Positions 18,312 through 28,353 of a stretch of 64,000 nt of DNA are shown here, in pieces (position 1 is the first letter of the stretch; every line of letters begins with the position of its first letter). The notes beneath the pieces are model-generated. The model was not told the origin of the DNA and made no database searches. It saw nothing but the letters and a program-made list of their open reading frames with translations. Position numbers and translations under genes: made by a program. The DNA comes from Microcoleus vaginatus HSN003 (GTDB lineage Bacteria; Cyanobacteriota; Cyanobacteriia; Cyanobacteriales; Microcoleaceae), in assembly GCF_022701255.1 (NCBI RefSeq), contig NZ_CP031705.1, positions 2,121,501-2,185,500 on the forward strand, given 5' to 3'.

Positions 18312-18345
18312 CAAATTCCAAATTCCAAATTCCAAATTTCAAATT
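18312..18345 (+). repeat. AAATTCC heptamers upstream of rimM
   Basis: Three exact AAATTCC copies followed by two degenerate ones (AAATTTC, AAATTTCG) in the rimM leader; another member of the heptamer class seen through this window. Confidence 0.75.
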
Positions 18346-18383
18346 TCGCTGATTAATTACGAGCAATTAGAGTGATATAATCT

Positions 18384-19025
18384 ATGTCTGAGTGGATAGA
18401 AATCGGTAAAATTGTAGCAGCTCAAGGTTTGGACGGGGAAGTGCGAGTCTATCCCGATTCGGATTTCCCAGAAAGATTTATCGAACCCGGGAAGCGGTGG
18501 ATTTTGCGCCCTAACAAAAGTGAACCGGAACCGATCGAGTTTTTGGGTGGTCGCTACATTCCGGGGAAAGGGCTGTATGCTGTAGAGGTAGAGGGTGTCG
18601 AAGACCGCGATAGCGCTGAGGCGCTGCGGGGCTGTAAGTTGCTTGTTGAAAAGACCGATCGACCTTACCTCGAATCTGATGAGTTTTATGTCCAAGATTT
18701 GATCGGTATGGAAGTTTTTAACCAGTTAACCGGGGAAATTTTAGGCAAGGTAAGTGATATTATTCCCGCAGGTAACGACCTTTTAGAAGTAGAAACGAAT
18801 CTAACGCCGCCGGAAACTGTCGCCCCAGAATTAGAAAAGCCAAAACAGCCGGAAACTCCCCAAGCAAACGCTGACCCTAGAAATACCCGCAAACCACGGA
18901 AAATTCGCGTTAAAGAGCCTAAATCCACCAAAATATTGATTCCTTTTGTGGAAGAGATTGTGCCAGTTGTGGACTTAGAAAAAGGCAGAATTGAAATTGT
19001 GCCCCCTCCTGGTTTATTGGAATAA
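18384..19025 (+). CDS. rimM: Ribosome maturation factor RimM
   Basis: Assists maturation of the 30S subunit head by binding ribosomal protein S19 and 16S rRNA. Residues 1-90 are the RimM N-terminal barrel (IGKIVAAQGLDGEVRV, PGKRWILR); the PRC-barrel follows (DEFYVQDLIGMEVF, GKVSDIIPAGNDLLEV) and ends with ILIPFVEEIVPVVDLEKGRIEI. A Pro/Lys/Glu-rich insert of about 45 residues (near 136-180) splits the PRC barrel, making the protein longer than the roughly 170-residue E. coli form; a similar insert is common in cyanobacteria as far as I recall. Confidence 0.93.
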   Translation: MSEWIEIGKIVAAQGLDGEVRVYPDSDFPERFIEPGKRWILRPNKSEPEPIEFLGGRYIPGKGLYAVEVEGVEDRDSAEALRGCKLLVEKTDRPYLESDEFYVQDLIGMEVFNQLTGEILGKVSDIIPAGNDLLEVETNLTPPETVAPELEKPKQPETPQANADPRNTRKPRKIRVKEPKSTKILIPFVEEIVPVVDLEKGRIEIVPPPGLLE

Positions 19026-19094
19026 TATCATGTCCGGTCGAGCGACCGGATATGATATTAGTTATTAAAAATTCCCAAGTCCCAATCCCCGATA

Positions 19095-19553
19095 TTACTC
19101 ATTTCCTTTATTTGTGTACCGCACTATCAAGTAACTGATGGAAAGGGCGAAAATGGCACTCGCCAAACCAATCAAGTCTGCTGCTGTTTTTTTTTCCAGG
19201 TCAAGAATGATGATTTTTCTAGATACTGCTATCAAAGAAGTTACAATAACTAGCTCTACTTGAATTACGTGCTTTTTCAGATAAGCTGTAATATTTTCCA
19301 AGATTTCCAGAGCAATTAAAACATTTAAAAATAACCCAAATATCACAAACAACGTGTCTTTTAACAAATTATCAGTGTGGTTTACCAATTCTTTTGCTAA
19401 AAAAATCAGCAAATCGCAAACGCTGAGGATAATTACCCAAATCATCGCCAGTGATAAAATTTTCGATATTACTACTTCTACACTTTCTGTAAAATGCAGA
19501 AAATTTTCATCATTGCTTAACTTCGCAATTTGCCTAAATATTTTTTTCAGCAT
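19095..19553 (-). CDS. PsiE-like inner membrane protein
   Basis: A 152-residue protein with four probable membrane helices (ILSLAMIWVIILSVCDLLIFL, TLFVIFGLFLNVLIALEIL, VELVIVTSLIAVSRKIIIL, LIGLASAIFALSISYLIV). The pattern, including a central LIAVSRK segment and the membrane-edge EILENITAYLKKH, matches the phosphate-starvation-inducible PsiE family. Function in the family is unknown, and no Pho box was identified upstream. Confidence 0.75.
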   Translation of the reverse strand: MLKKIFRQIAKLSNDENFLHFTESVEVVISKILSLAMIWVIILSVCDLLIFLAKELVNHTDNLLKDTLFVIFGLFLNVLIALEILENITAYLKKHVIQVELVIVTSLIAVSRKIIILDLEKKTAADLIGLASAIFALSISYLIVRYTNKGNE

Positions 19554-19913
19554 ACCAGTGATTTAGTCATCATTGTTGATGATTCTGTCATTTTTCGGTA
19601 CACTTTGCAAGCGCAAAACTTTGCGAGTTCATGGTTTCACGGCGGCAACCGGTTGCTGGGGAAGGAGGCTCTCTCGGCCTGTTATATTTTATAGTTTTTC
19701 GTGTCAGCTAGGAATCGATCGCACGCGATCGAACTCCTGATTAATAATTTTTGCCATAAAAAAGCCTCAAACTATTGTCTAGCAATATTTTGAGGATTTT
19801 AAGGCGCGGTACGACCACTGAACTAACTATCTATTCTCAACAGAGAATGATTGTTGACTCCCAGCTTGGTCCGACGCCATATAAAAGATAGCTAAAAATT
19901 TAGCTCGGGTGGT
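19554..19913. other. Gap containing the rbp terminator
   Basis: Between the PsiE-like gene and the RNA-binding protein gene (both minus strand). It carries the rbp terminator at 19757-19796 and several GATCGATC-type sites near 19715-19730. No gene is seen. Confidence 0.5.
19757..19796 (-). terminator. Rho-independent terminator downstream of rbp
   Basis: On the minus strand a 13-bp stem with one mismatch (CCTCAAAATATTG, loop CTAGA, CAATAGTTTGAGG) is followed by CTTTTTT. It lies about 120 bases after the RNA-binding protein stop codon, in the right orientation for it. Confidence 0.85.
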
Positions 19914-20225
19914 TTAGTAGCGACGAGAATTGCCACCGCGATCGTTGTTACCCCAGTTACCGCTGTTAGAAGAACCACGTTCTTCACGGGGTTTCGCCTT
20001 ATTGACCTTGAGGTCGCGACCCATCCACTCAGCACCGTCAAGAGCCTCAATGGCTGCGGTTTCTTCGGCTTCAGTAGACATTTCTACAAAAGCGAATCCA
20101 CGCATCCGGCCTGTTTCCCGGTCAGCAGGCAACTGAATGCGCTTTACTGTTCCGTACTCTCCAAAAGTTTGGCTGAGGTGCTCCTGCGTTACTTCGTAGG
20201 ATAAATTGCCGACATAGATTGACAT
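19914..20225 (-). CDS. rbp: RRM-type RNA-binding protein
   Basis: A 103-residue single RNA recognition motif protein of the cyanobacterial Rbp family, which bind RNA and are often cold- or light-regulated. RNP2 is IYVGNLSY (residues 3-10) and RNP1 is RGFAFVEM (near 43-50). The C-terminus is Gly/Asn/Arg-rich (NSGNWGNNDRGGNSRRY). A long leader precedes the gene (20226 onward), as is usual for cold-induced members, though I cannot show a specific structure. A strong terminator follows. Confidence 0.92.
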   Translation of the reverse strand: MSIYVGNLSYEVTQEHLSQTFGEYGTVKRIQLPADRETGRMRGFAFVEMSTEAEETAAIEALDGAEWMGRDLKVNKAKPREERGSSNSGNWGNNDRGGNSRRY

Positions 20226-20858
20226 TGAACATTCTCCAGAATCAGAGGGTGTAGAGATTTAAATCCGGAGGAACGCCGATCGAACGAACTGTACTGCCGA
20301 AAATAAAGCCTTGTAAAAACATCATAGCACCTATAGGTGCAAACTGCAATTGTCTGACTCGATTAATTAAAAAGAAGGCAGAAAGCATTCGCCAGAAGAC
20401 ATTCTCCCCAGTATAAACCCCCAATCAAGAAGGAACAACTCAGAATACATAAATTTACATAAATTTAATTTTCCTTATTCCCGGGCTCTGCCGGGGAAAC
20501 GCAGTTTTTAGGCTGCGTAATGCCCTAACGATGTTAGGTTTTAGATCTGGGATTTGAGATTTAAGATTTATGTGTAGGGTCTGTCCGGGTTCAAAATTGC
20601 TTAATCGAGAGAGGTTGTTACCCCAAAAAACGGATACCAGCCCCGGACTCGTGTGGGGAAGAGTGCAAAATTTTAGACTCTTGTTCAAGAACCAGATTCA
20701 TGTGTGGAGTAAATCTCCAAGAGTTCGACTGAGCGCGATTGACGGAGCGCTCGCCGAACGTATCGCCGAACGTCCACCACGTTCCTCCCCATGTCTATCG
20801 CCCGAGGCTTCCGGCTCGTTCTGCGGTGATTTGTAACATCCCGTAGTTGGACGGCAGC
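20226..20858. other. Gap between narB and rbp
   Basis: About 630 bp with the rbp promoter and leader at its left end. At 20478-20498 is a hairpin around the core GGCTCTGCC (TTCCCGG...CCGGGGAA), the same core as the palindrome cluster near 44455. Degenerate TTTTAGA/GATTTGA heptamers lie at about 20535-20575 and GCCGAACGT occurs twice near 20752-20772. No gene is supported. Confidence 0.5.
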
Positions 20859-23066
20859 TCAAGAAGTGACGGCGAGGGTGGATTTGGCCCAATTAAATTC
20901 CCCAACTTCTGCGGCAACTTCTGCGGCAACTTCTGGGACAACTTCCGCTGCAGTTTCTGCCCCAACCAGGACTAACTGCACCGCACAAGCTTTTAACTCA
21001 GGCTGTTTGGAATCTGGACAGCTTGCAGCATGAGTCATGGCATTGGCTTCAGCACCTTCAGCCCACAGAGAACCCCAGTGCATGGGTACAAATAGCGTAC
21101 CTGGGGCGATCGCCTTTGTGACTTTTGCTGGAAACTGCGCCTTGCCGCGGCGCGATCGAACTTCCAGCAAATCACCCTCCTTAATCTGCAATTTGGCAGC
21201 ATCGCGGGGGTGAATTTCCAAAAACGGATCGGGGTGCAATTGATTAATTTTTTCTGTTCTACCCGTCCGCGTCATCGTGTGCCAGTGTCCGTAAACTCTC
21301 CCTGTCGTCAACACAAACGGATAATTCGGATCGGGAGGTTCTGCCAGTCCCCGGGAGTGATAGGCCGAAAATCTCGCCCGCCCATCAGGAGTGTGAAAAC
21401 GCCTGTCAGTATACAGCCGTTTCGCTTCGTTCGCTGGATGCACAGGCTCGTTTTCCCGGCAAGGCCACTGCTGCGGCCCTTCTTGGCGGATGTATTCGTG
21501 GCTGAGGCCGGTCATGTCGCAAGGCTGACCCCGCGTCAACTGCGCGTACTCTTTAAAAACCTCCGCACTGTTCTCGAAAGCAAAGTGTTCAGCAAAACCC
21601 AACCGCCGTCCCACCTCGGCGAAAATGCTCCAGTCGTCGCGGGCTTCCCCGGAGGGAGTGTCGAAACCGGGACAAAACGTAACGCGGCGTTCGGAATTCG
21701 TCATTACTCCTGTTTTTTCGCTCCACTGCGTTGCCGGCAGCAGGATGTGAGCGTAGGCGGAGGTTTCAGTGGGATAGTAAGCTTCTTGATAAATAGTAAA
21801 GGGCGATCGCAGCAAAGCGGCTTTAGTGCGTTCCAAATCCGGCATACTAACTACCGGATTAGTAGCTGCAATCCACAGCAACTCGACTTCGCCAGTTTCC
21901 AAACCGGTGATCATATCCCAAGCTGTGCGGCCCGGATTCGGGGAAATACTTCCCGGTGCGATTCCCCAAAACTCCTCGACTTGGGTTCTGTGTTCAGCAT
22001 TTTTCACAAAACGGTAGCCTGGGAGCAAGTGAGACAGTCCTCCAGCTTCCCGCCCTCCCATGGCGTTTGGCTGCCCGGTGAGGGAAAACGGGCCACTTCC
22101 CGGTTTGCCGATTTGACCTGTCATCAAGTGCAAATTAATCAGCGATCGCACCTTTGCCGTGCCTTCCGACGACTGATTCATGCCCATCGACCACAGAGAC
22201 AAAACGCGCTGCGACTGTTCCCAGTAGTTTGCCGCCGTTTCTAACTCGCTGACAGTAATGCCGCAGCGCGAAGCTACAAACTCCGGCGTGTAGCTGCTAA
22301 TAACCTCAGCAAAAGCTGAAAAATTCTCCGTGCATTCTTGAATAAACTCAGAATCTATTGCTTGCCTGCCTAACAGCAAATATGCAATTCCGTTAAGCAA
22401 ATCTATATCCGTACCTGGTTTAATTGCTAAGTGCAAATCCGCCGCTTCAGCAGTCGGAGTTCGCCTTGGATCTACCACAATCATCTTGACATTGGGATGC
22501 TTTTTGTGGTATTTTGCTAATCGATTAAATACGATCGGATGGCATTCCGCTGTATTGCTGCCAATAATAAAAGCGCAATCTGTTAATTCTAAATCGTCGT
22601 AACAGCAAGGCGGCCCGTCCGAGCCAAAGCTTTGAACGTATCCAGAGACTGCTGAAGACATACACAAGCGAGAATTAGCATCAAAATTATTAGTACCCAG
22701 ACAACCTTTCATTAGTTTCTGGGCAATATAATAATCTTCTGTAGCGAATTGACCCGAACCGTAAACGCACAAAGAATCGGGGCCCCGGGTGCTGCGAATT
22801 GTTTGGATGCGGTTAACAATTGCATCGAGAGCTTCGTCCCAGCTAGCGCGGCGGAAAGGTTGGTCGAGAGTATCTCGCATCATCGGATACAGTAGCCGAT
22901 CGCTCCGAATCGACTCTGCTACGGTTGCTCCCTTAATACAAACCATGCCCTGACTCGATGGGTGATTGCGATCGCCCCGCACTTTCCAACTTTGTTTTTT
23001 GTCTGGAACAACTTCTAGACCGCAACCTACACCGCAATAAGGACAAAGAGTTTTTATAGTTTCCAT
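20859..23066 (-). CDS. narB: Ferredoxin-nitrate reductase
   Basis: Reduces nitrate to nitrite in the cytosol with electrons from reduced ferredoxin. The 735-residue protein carries the N-terminal [4Fe-4S] ligands Cys8, Cys11, Cys15 and Cys43, then the molybdopterin oxidoreductase domain with the probable Mo ligand Cys135 (SRLCMSSAV) and the C-terminal dinucleotide-binding domain ([21 protein letters not shown]). Length and layout match cyanobacterial NarB. The last 30 or so residues are an Ala/Glu/Val repeat ([12 protein letters not shown]). It is the last gene of the nitrate cluster but is separated from nrtD by 379 bp. Confidence 0.96.
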   Translation of the reverse strand: METIKTLCPYCGVGCGLEVVPDKKQSWKVRGDRNHPSSQGMVCIKGATVAESIRSDRLLYPMMRDTLDQPFRRASWDEALDAIVNRIQTIRSTRGPDSLCVYGSGQFATEDYYIAQKLMKGCLGTNNFDANSRLCMSSAVSGYVQSFGSDGPPCCYDDLELTDCAFIIGSNTAECHPIVFNRLAKYHKKHPNVKMIVVDPRRTPTAEAADLHLAIKPGTDIDLLNGIAYLLLGRQAIDSEFIQECTENFSAFAEVISSYTPEFVASRCGITVSELETAANYWEQSQRVLSLWSMGMNQSSEGTAKVRSLINLHLMTGQIGKPGSGPFSLTGQPNAMGGREAGGLSHLLPGYRFVKNAEHRTQVEEFWGIAPGSISPNPGRTAWDMITGLETGEVELLWIAATNPVVSMPDLERTKAALLRSPFTIYQEAYYPTETSAYAHILLPATQWSEKTGVMTNSERRVTFCPGFDTPSGEARDDWSIFAEVGRRLGFAEHFAFENSAEVFKEYAQLTRGQPCDMTGLSHEYIRQEGPQQWPCRENEPVHPANEAKRLYTDRRFHTPDGRARFSAYHSRGLAEPPDPNYPFVLTTGRVYGHWHTMTRTGRTEKINQLHPDPFLEIHPRDAAKLQIKEGDLLEVRSRRGKAQFPAKVTKAIAPGTLFVPMHWGSLWAEGAEANAMTHAASCPDSKQPELKACAVQLVLVGAETAAEVVPEVAAEVAAEVGEFNWAKSTLAVTS

Positions 23067-23445
23067 CTGGTGATTTTAGATGCTAATTTTTTAAAGCTAA
23101 TGGGTAATTGGTAATTCGTTATTATAGTAGGAACTGATTGCTCCTGCAAATAACGTTTTAATAATTACTAAGTTACCGCAAAAATGCTTTACAGATACGG
23201 ACAATACCCTGATTTTTAATTAACCGCTATCTTACTCTAACTCCCTAGCTATCTGGATTGTAGCCAGTGGAGCGCTGCTCCTAAATCTTCCTCTAACAGA
23301 GGGAATCAAAAGCTAATTTTTGTCACCCCCAAGGATGGGGGGGGCTAGGAGGAATATTTGCCGGATTCAAACAGCGGGTCTATACTACTTATGACTTGGT
23401 TGTTGATACCACAACCTGAGATTTAGTGCGGGAGTATTATGTCGC
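23067..23445. other. Gap between nrtD and narB
   Basis: A 379-bp gap inside the nitrate cluster. I see no second NtcA box (GTA-N8-TAC) and no gene. A hairpin-like CACCCCCAAGGATGGGGGGG is present at about 23324-23345. narB may be reached by read-through from nirA or by its own promoter. Confidence 0.4.
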
Positions 23446-25128
23446 CTACTTCTCTGTTTTAACTTCTAATACGCCGCCGTTGCTGGGGCTAAAAGTTACT
23501 TGGAATTCAGCAGTTTTTTCAGCGCCTGCTGCGGCACCTGCAGGAGTTTGCAAAACCGGCAGAGGAGTTTCTTTGACGAAATCTTTAGCTGCTTTATTTG
23601 TGGGATCGAACTGTAGGATATCGCCGTTTTGTTTGACTTTGACCCGATAAGTCAAGCTTTCGGTAAATGTGGGAGTTGTTCTCCATTTTTGGTCGATTTG
23701 TGCATACAACTGCTTTCCGATCGCATCGAGTTCGGCTTGGTCAGAAATCTCTGATGTGGCAGTGGTGGCTGCAATGGGTGCAGGACTTGCAGCAGCGAGG
23801 GGCGCAGGACTTGCAGCAGCAGCGATGGGTGCAGGGCTAGCATTCGGTGCGATCGAACTTGCTGCGATTTGCGGGCTGGGGGGAGAACTCACAATCGCCG
23901 CGGCAGTCGGCGCCTGCGGTGCAGTTTCTGCTAGTTTCGGTTCCTTTAGCTGGGTGGAAACAACAGACATATTGACGGCAGCTAAAGTAGCCATTGCTGC
24001 CAACCACCAGACTGCCAGGAGGCCACGTTTGATCGGCGAGGCTTCTGGGGGCTCGGCAGTATGATGCACAAAACGTGCAGGTGCGATCGGCCTATCAGCA
24101 ACCGCAGGCTTTTTGCTAGCAGGTAATGGCATCGGTAGTGGGACGGCTTCTGTCTCCGAGTCCGTTGCTTCACCTTCTTCGTGGTGCGCGTAGCGAGAAA
24201 ACAGGAACTCCAAAGCAAAGTTGCGAAGTTCGTAGTATTTCGGGTCTTCCATAATCCGCGCCCGGTTGCGGGGACGGCTAAAGGGAACGTGCATATCTTC
24301 GCCGATGGAAGCAGCAGGCCCGTTGGTCATCATCACGATGCGATCGGCCAAAAACAAAGCCTCATCAATATCGTGAGTAATCATAATGACGGTAATTTTT
24401 TCCTTCCGCCAAATTTTCAGCAATTCTTCCTGCAACTCTTCCCGGGTAATCGGGTCTAGAGCTCCGAAAGGTTCGTCCAAAATCAACAGTTTGGGGCGAG
24501 TTGCCAGAGCTCTGGCGATCGCCACCCGCTGTTTCATCCCCCCGGACAATTGGCCTGGTCTTTTGTTACAAGCTTCGGTGAGCCCCACTAATTCCAAGTG
24601 TTCCTTGACGATCGTATTGTGTTCGTCTGCGGACTTTTCCGGGTAAACATTTTCAACGCCCAGGTGAATGTTTTCAGTAGCAGTCAGCCACGGTAGCAGC
24701 GAGTAGTTTTGAAACACCACCATGCGATCGGGGCCTGGTTCAGTAATCTGCGAACCTTCCAGGGCTACTTCTCCGTTTGTCGGCCCGTTGAATCCCGCAA
24801 TCATATTCAGCAAAGTTGATTTGCCGCAGCCCGAGTGACCAATCAAACAAATAAATTCGCCTTCATTAATAGTCAGGTTTACACCGTCGAGAACGACGTA
24901 AGGGCCTTTAGGGGTTTCGTAGACTTTCGATACGTCTTTAATAGTAAGAAAGTCTTGCTTGGAGGTTTGAATTTTGGTTGTTTGGGGAGTTTTTAGAGTT
25001 TGCATATTTTCAGGATTTGGATTTTGGGTTGAAGAATTAAACATGACAACTTTGGAGTGAGAATTTGAAATTACGGACTTAGGAAGGGGGAAATATGGAG
25101 TCTTGTTTCCTGATTTCTTGCTCCTCAT
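23446..25128 (-). CDS. nrtD: Nitrate ABC transporter ATPase NrtD with a membrane/periplasmic-type extension
   Basis: ATP-hydrolysing subunit of the nitrate/nitrite importer. The ATPase occupies about residues 60-325: Walker A GHSGCGKST (97-105), signature LSGGMKQRVAIARAL, Walker B LLILDEPFGALDP. Ordinary NrtD ends near there. This one continues to 560 residues: a hydrophobic segment at about 369-391 (LLAVWWLAAMATLAAVNMSVV), an Ala/Pro/Ser linker (398-459) and a 100-residue domain with YRVKVKQNGDILQF, faintly like a TonB C-terminal fold. The unusually long N-terminus is kept because GGAAGAGGGA directly precedes the ATG at 25128; ATGs at codons 29 and 42 are alternatives. It starts 20 bases after nrtC. 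Confidence 0.92.
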   Translation of the reverse strand: MRSKKSGNKTPYFPLPKSVISNSHSKVVMFNSSTQNPNPENMQTLKTPQTTKIQTSKQDFLTIKDVSKVYETPKGPYVVLDGVNLTINEGEFICLIGHSGCGKSTLLNMIAGFNGPTNGEVALEGSQITEPGPDRMVVFQNYSLLPWLTATENIHLGVENVYPEKSADEHNTIVKEHLELVGLTEACNKRPGQLSGGMKQRVAIARALATRPKLLILDEPFGALDPITREELQEELLKIWRKEKITVIMITHDIDEALFLADRIVMMTNGPAASIGEDMHVPFSRPRNRARIMEDPKYYELRNFALEFLFSRYAHHEEGEATDSETEAVPLPMPLPASKKPAVADRPIAPARFVHHTAEPPEASPIKRGLLAVWWLAAMATLAAVNMSVVSTQLKEPKLAETAPQAPTAAAIVSSPPSPQIAASSIAPNASPAPIAAAASPAPLAAASPAPIAATTATSEISDQAELDAIGKQLYAQIDQKWRTTPTFTESLTYRVKVKQNGDILQFDPTNKAAKDFVKETPLPVLQTPAGAAAGAEKTAEFQVTFSPSNGGVLEVKTEK

Positions 25129-25148
25129 TCCCTCTTCCTATTTGCTGG

Positions 25149-27173
25149 TTATGCTAGCAGTTTGATGGAACACTGACTGCCTATTTGTTCAATTAATATT
25201 TCTTCAATGCGGACGGCGCGCTTGATTTTGACATTCTGAAGATACTGGATCGGGTCGTCTAGATTAAACACAGTGCCGTCAAATAGCTCGATCGTCCGGC
25301 GATCTCTGGCAATATCCGGCAAACCCAATTCGCGCACTGCTTGACCAAAAACATCGGGCCGCAAAACTCGATCGACCACTTCCACCCAGTTTTTCGGGAA
25401 CGGGATCAGTCCCCAGCGAGCCATCTGCGCCATCACCCACACCATTTCTAGGCGGTCTGGAAAATTGGTTTTGTCAACATAGAACTGGTTGAAGTGGTAG
25501 AGCATTTCTGGTTCTGCCTCCGTACCGGTGTTGTACGGATCGATGAACCCTGGACGGATGTCTTTGGGATCGGCGCCGATGTATTGTTCTTGGCTAATCA
25601 ATCCTAGGACTTCTTCACGGTTGCGGCGATCGTCGCAGTAGTCGCAGGCTTCCAAAAGCGCTTTGACGAGGGCGAGGTGGGTTTGAGGATATTTCTGAGC
25701 CCAATCTTCGGTAACACCGAGAACTTTTTCGATGTGTCCGGGCAGAATATCGAGGGAACGGGCCATGACAAAACCCGTACCACTGTTGACTGCGTGGGAG
25801 TTCCAGGGGTCGCCTGAGCAATAGCCGTCAATGTTGCCTGCTTTTAAATTCGATACCATCTGCGGGGGCGGAATCACGGTCAAGCCCACGTCGAGGTCGG
25901 GGTCAATGCCGCCGGCGGCCAGCCAGTAGCGGAACAGCAGATTGTGCATGGAGGCGGAGTGTACCATGCCCAAGGTGTGAGCTTTATCGGGACTCTTGGC
26001 GATCGCAGCTTTGAAATCCCCTAATGTCCGAATGCCTTGTTTGTAAAGGTCTTGGCTGAAAACAATTGAATTGCCGTTGCGGGACAGCGTGAGGGCGCTA
26101 CAGACGGGTACAGGGGCTTGACCGTCCATGCCCAATAGCATGGCGATCGGCATTCCTGCGACCATTTGTGCCGCGTCCAGCCGTCCTTCGGCGACTCCTT
26201 GGGCGATCGCTTTCCAGCCCGGTTCACGGCTGAGAGTAACTTCTTCCAAGCCGTGGGCTTTGAAAAATCCTTTTTCTTTAGCTACTACTAAGGGGGCGCA
26301 GTCGGTGAGGGGAATAAAGCCGATGTCGAGGTTGATTTTTTCCAGGCCGTTGCGGGCGATGACAGGCGGTTGTTGTTTGGCGCGGCGCTGTTTGACCCGC
26401 TTTTGCTGGTTGAGGAAGTAAACCATTTCGTTACGCAGTGCGTAGTAACTCGGATGGTTGACAACTTCCATGCGTTTGCGGGGGCGGGGAATGTTCACTT
26501 CGAGGATTTGCCCGATTTGCGCTTCCGGGCCGTTGGTGAGCATCACAATGCGATCGCTCAGTAATAAAGCCTCATCCACGTCGTGAGTTACCATCACGCT
26601 GGTGACTTTACTTTCTTCGCAAATTTTCATCAACTGGTCTTGCAAACCGCCGCGAGTTAAAGCATCGAGAGCTCCGAAGGGTTCGTCTAGCAGCAGCAAT
26701 TTCGGGCGAATCGCCAGGGCGCGGGCGATCGCAACTCTTTGTTTCATCCCCCCAGAAATTTCGCCTGGGCGTTTGTCGGCGGCGTGTCCGAGTCCGACCA
26801 ATTTAATGTGGTGTTCGATCACCAACTCGCGATCTTCTTGAGAGTTACCGCTGTAAATTTCATTTACTGCTAGGGCGATATTTTCGCGCACCGTCAGCCA
26901 AGGTAGCAGCGAGTAATTTTGAAACACCACCATTCTGTCTGGGCCTGGATCGCGGACTTCGCGTCCTTCTAAAGTAATCCCGCCCTGACTTGCTTTGTCG
27001 AGGCCGGCGATGATATTTAGCAGCGTAGATTTGCCGCAGCCCGAGTGCCCAATTAAGGTGATGAATTCTCCTTTTTTAATTTTCAGTTCGATATTTTTAA
27101 GAGCGATGTATTGCTCTCCATTGGGCAAGTTAAATACGCGGTCAACGTGGTCTACTTCAACAAATACTGACAT
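25149..27173 (-). CDS. nrtC: Nitrate ABC transporter ATPase NrtC with substrate-binding domain
   Basis: Second ATPase of the nitrate importer. Residues 1-260 form the ATPase (Walker A GHSGCGKST at 42-50, ISGGMKQRVAIARAL, LLLLDEPFGALDALT). Residues about 275-674 resemble NrtA (INLDIGFIPLTDCAPLVVAKEKGFF, IPPPQMVSNLKAGNIDGYCSGDPWNSHAV). In characterised cyanobacteria this domain mediates ammonium-promoted inhibition of transport. Normal length for the family and intact. It sits between nrtB and nrtD. Confidence 0.97.
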   Translation of the reverse strand: MSVFVEVDHVDRVFNLPNGEQYIALKNIELKIKKGEFITLIGHSGCGKSTLLNIIAGLDKASQGGITLEGREVRDPGPDRMVVFQNYSLLPWLTVRENIALAVNEIYSGNSQEDRELVIEHHIKLVGLGHAADKRPGEISGGMKQRVAIARALAIRPKLLLLDEPFGALDALTRGGLQDQLMKICEESKVTSVMVTHDVDEALLLSDRIVMLTNGPEAQIGQILEVNIPRPRKRMEVVNHPSYYALRNEMVYFLNQQKRVKQRRAKQQPPVIARNGLEKINLDIGFIPLTDCAPLVVAKEKGFFKAHGLEEVTLSREPGWKAIAQGVAEGRLDAAQMVAGMPIAMLLGMDGQAPVPVCSALTLSRNGNSIVFSQDLYKQGIRTLGDFKAAIAKSPDKAHTLGMVHSASMHNLLFRYWLAAGGIDPDLDVGLTVIPPPQMVSNLKAGNIDGYCSGDPWNSHAVNSGTGFVMARSLDILPGHIEKVLGVTEDWAQKYPQTHLALVKALLEACDYCDDRRNREEVLGLISQEQYIGADPKDIRPGFIDPYNTGTEAEPEMLYHFNQFYVDKTNFPDRLEMVWVMAQMARWGLIPFPKNWVEVVDRVLRPDVFGQAVRELGLPDIARDRRTIELFDGTVFNLDDPIQYLQNVKIKRAVRIEEILIEQIGSQCSIKLLA

Positions 27174-27317
27174 GGCTATTTTAGGTTAGTTTGTAATTTG
27201 TAGATTAAGTCAATGTAGGGTGCGCCTGCACCTTACCCTGTTCGCGCTCCGGGTGCGCCGGGCCGCGCACCTTACCTTGTGTTAGTCAACAGTCAACTAT
27301 TAACTGTTAACCCAATC
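27174..27317. repeat. Repeats between nrtB and nrtC
   Basis: Contains four heptamer units AGTCAAC, AGTCAAC, TATTAAC, TGTTAAC (27284-27311) right at the nrtB stop, and a GGGTGCGC.../GCACCTTACC palindromic element at about 27217-27277. Probably transcribed through within the operon. Confidence 0.6.
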
Positions 27318-28187
27318 CTATTTCTGTTCTTCGGGAACAACTTTGGAAGCGATGAAACCAACGATTCTGTCTAAAATCAAACCGACGACTCCTACATAAA
27401 GCACTGCTATAATCACTGCACTGAGTCGAGAACTGTTGTAAGCGTCCCAGATGAAGAAGCCGATGCCGACGCCGCCGACTAACATTTCCGCAGCTACGAT
27501 CGCCAGCCAAGACAAACCGATCCCAATTCTCAAGCCAGTGAAGATGTAAGGAACAGAAGAGGGAAGCAGGATTTTCCAGAAGTATTTTTGGTTAGGGAGA
27601 CGTAAGACGCGGGCGACGTTTCTGTAGTCTTGGGGTATTTGTTGAACGCCTACTGTGGTGTTAATTAGAATCGGCCAGATTGCGGTAATTAAGATTACGA
27701 AGAGTGCAGAAACTTCGTTAGCTTTCATCCCCATGCCTTCAAAGGGATTGAACTGTTGAAATACGGCCAGGGCGATCGGCAGCCAAGCCAGGGGCGGGAT
27801 AGTTCTGAATACTTGAAACAGCGGGTCTAAAGCATCGAACATTAGGGAGTTTGTGCCGATCAGGATTCCTAAACTGATGCCGAGAACTGTTGCCAAAGTA
27901 AAGCCGATCGCCACCCGCTGCAAGCTAGCCAAAATTTGCCAGAACAAGCCTTTGTCTGTACCGCCGTTGTCGAAGAAAGGATTGATAATCAGATTCCAGC
28001 TTTCTTGGACAGTTTTGATGGGCCCCGGCAAGCTGGACTCTGGACTGTTGCAGAGGATTTGCCAGATTATCAGCAGAACTGTAATTGCTACCAGCGGGCG
28101 GATGATTTTTCGGCGGTTTCTTTGAACCTGATCCAGAACGAAATTTACTGGATTTTTGCTTTTAGTAACAGCGATGTTTGTTGCCAT
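27318..28187 (-). CDS. nrtB: Nitrate ABC transporter permease NrtB
   Basis: Membrane-spanning subunit of the nitrate/nitrite importer in the cytoplasmic membrane. The 289-residue protein has about six helices (ITVLLIIWQILC, VAIGFTLATVLGISLGILIG, EVSALFVILITAIWPILI, LSWLAIVAAEMLVGGVGIGFFIW, SAVIIAVLYVGVVGLIL) and the EAA-type loop LPSSVPYIFTGLRIGIGLSW that contacts the ATPases. Normal length, ATG start, between nrtA and nrtC. Confidence 0.96.
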   Translation of the reverse strand: MATNIAVTKSKNPVNFVLDQVQRNRRKIIRPLVAITVLLIIWQILCNSPESSLPGPIKTVQESWNLIINPFFDNGGTDKGLFWQILASLQRVAIGFTLATVLGISLGILIGTNSLMFDALDPLFQVFRTIPPLAWLPIALAVFQQFNPFEGMGMKANEVSALFVILITAIWPILINTTVGVQQIPQDYRNVARVLRLPNQKYFWKILLPSSVPYIFTGLRIGIGLSWLAIVAAEMLVGGVGIGFFIWDAYNSSRLSAVIIAVLYVGVVGLILDRIVGFIASKVVPEEQK

Positions 28188-28353
28188 TTTTCTTTTTGCA
28201 GTATTGTGAATAATCGATTATTTGTAGATACTTTGAACAGAGTTCAGCAGGTTTGGCCCCTGGAACGCACCCTGCGTTTCACTCGGCCCAACACCGTCAA
28301 TTTTAGGTATTTGTCAAGTGTCAACAGTCAACTGTCAACACTCAACCAACTAA
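28188..28353. repeat. GTCAAC heptamers between nrtA and nrtB
   Basis: Four tandem heptamers (TGTCAAC, AGTCAAC, TGTCAAC, ACTCAAC) at 28319-28346, next to the nrtA stop. Related to the tract between nrtB and nrtC; the rest of the gap shows no gene. Confidence 0.65.

Noticed and set aside
21210..22244. A 344-codon frame opposite narB
   Set aside because: Antisense shadow of a well-conserved gene with Arg/Pro/Ser-rich composition and no motif.
23067..23445. Second NtcA box for narB
   Set aside because: No GTA-N8-TAC occurs in this gap; only partial matches such as GTA-N8-TTA are present.
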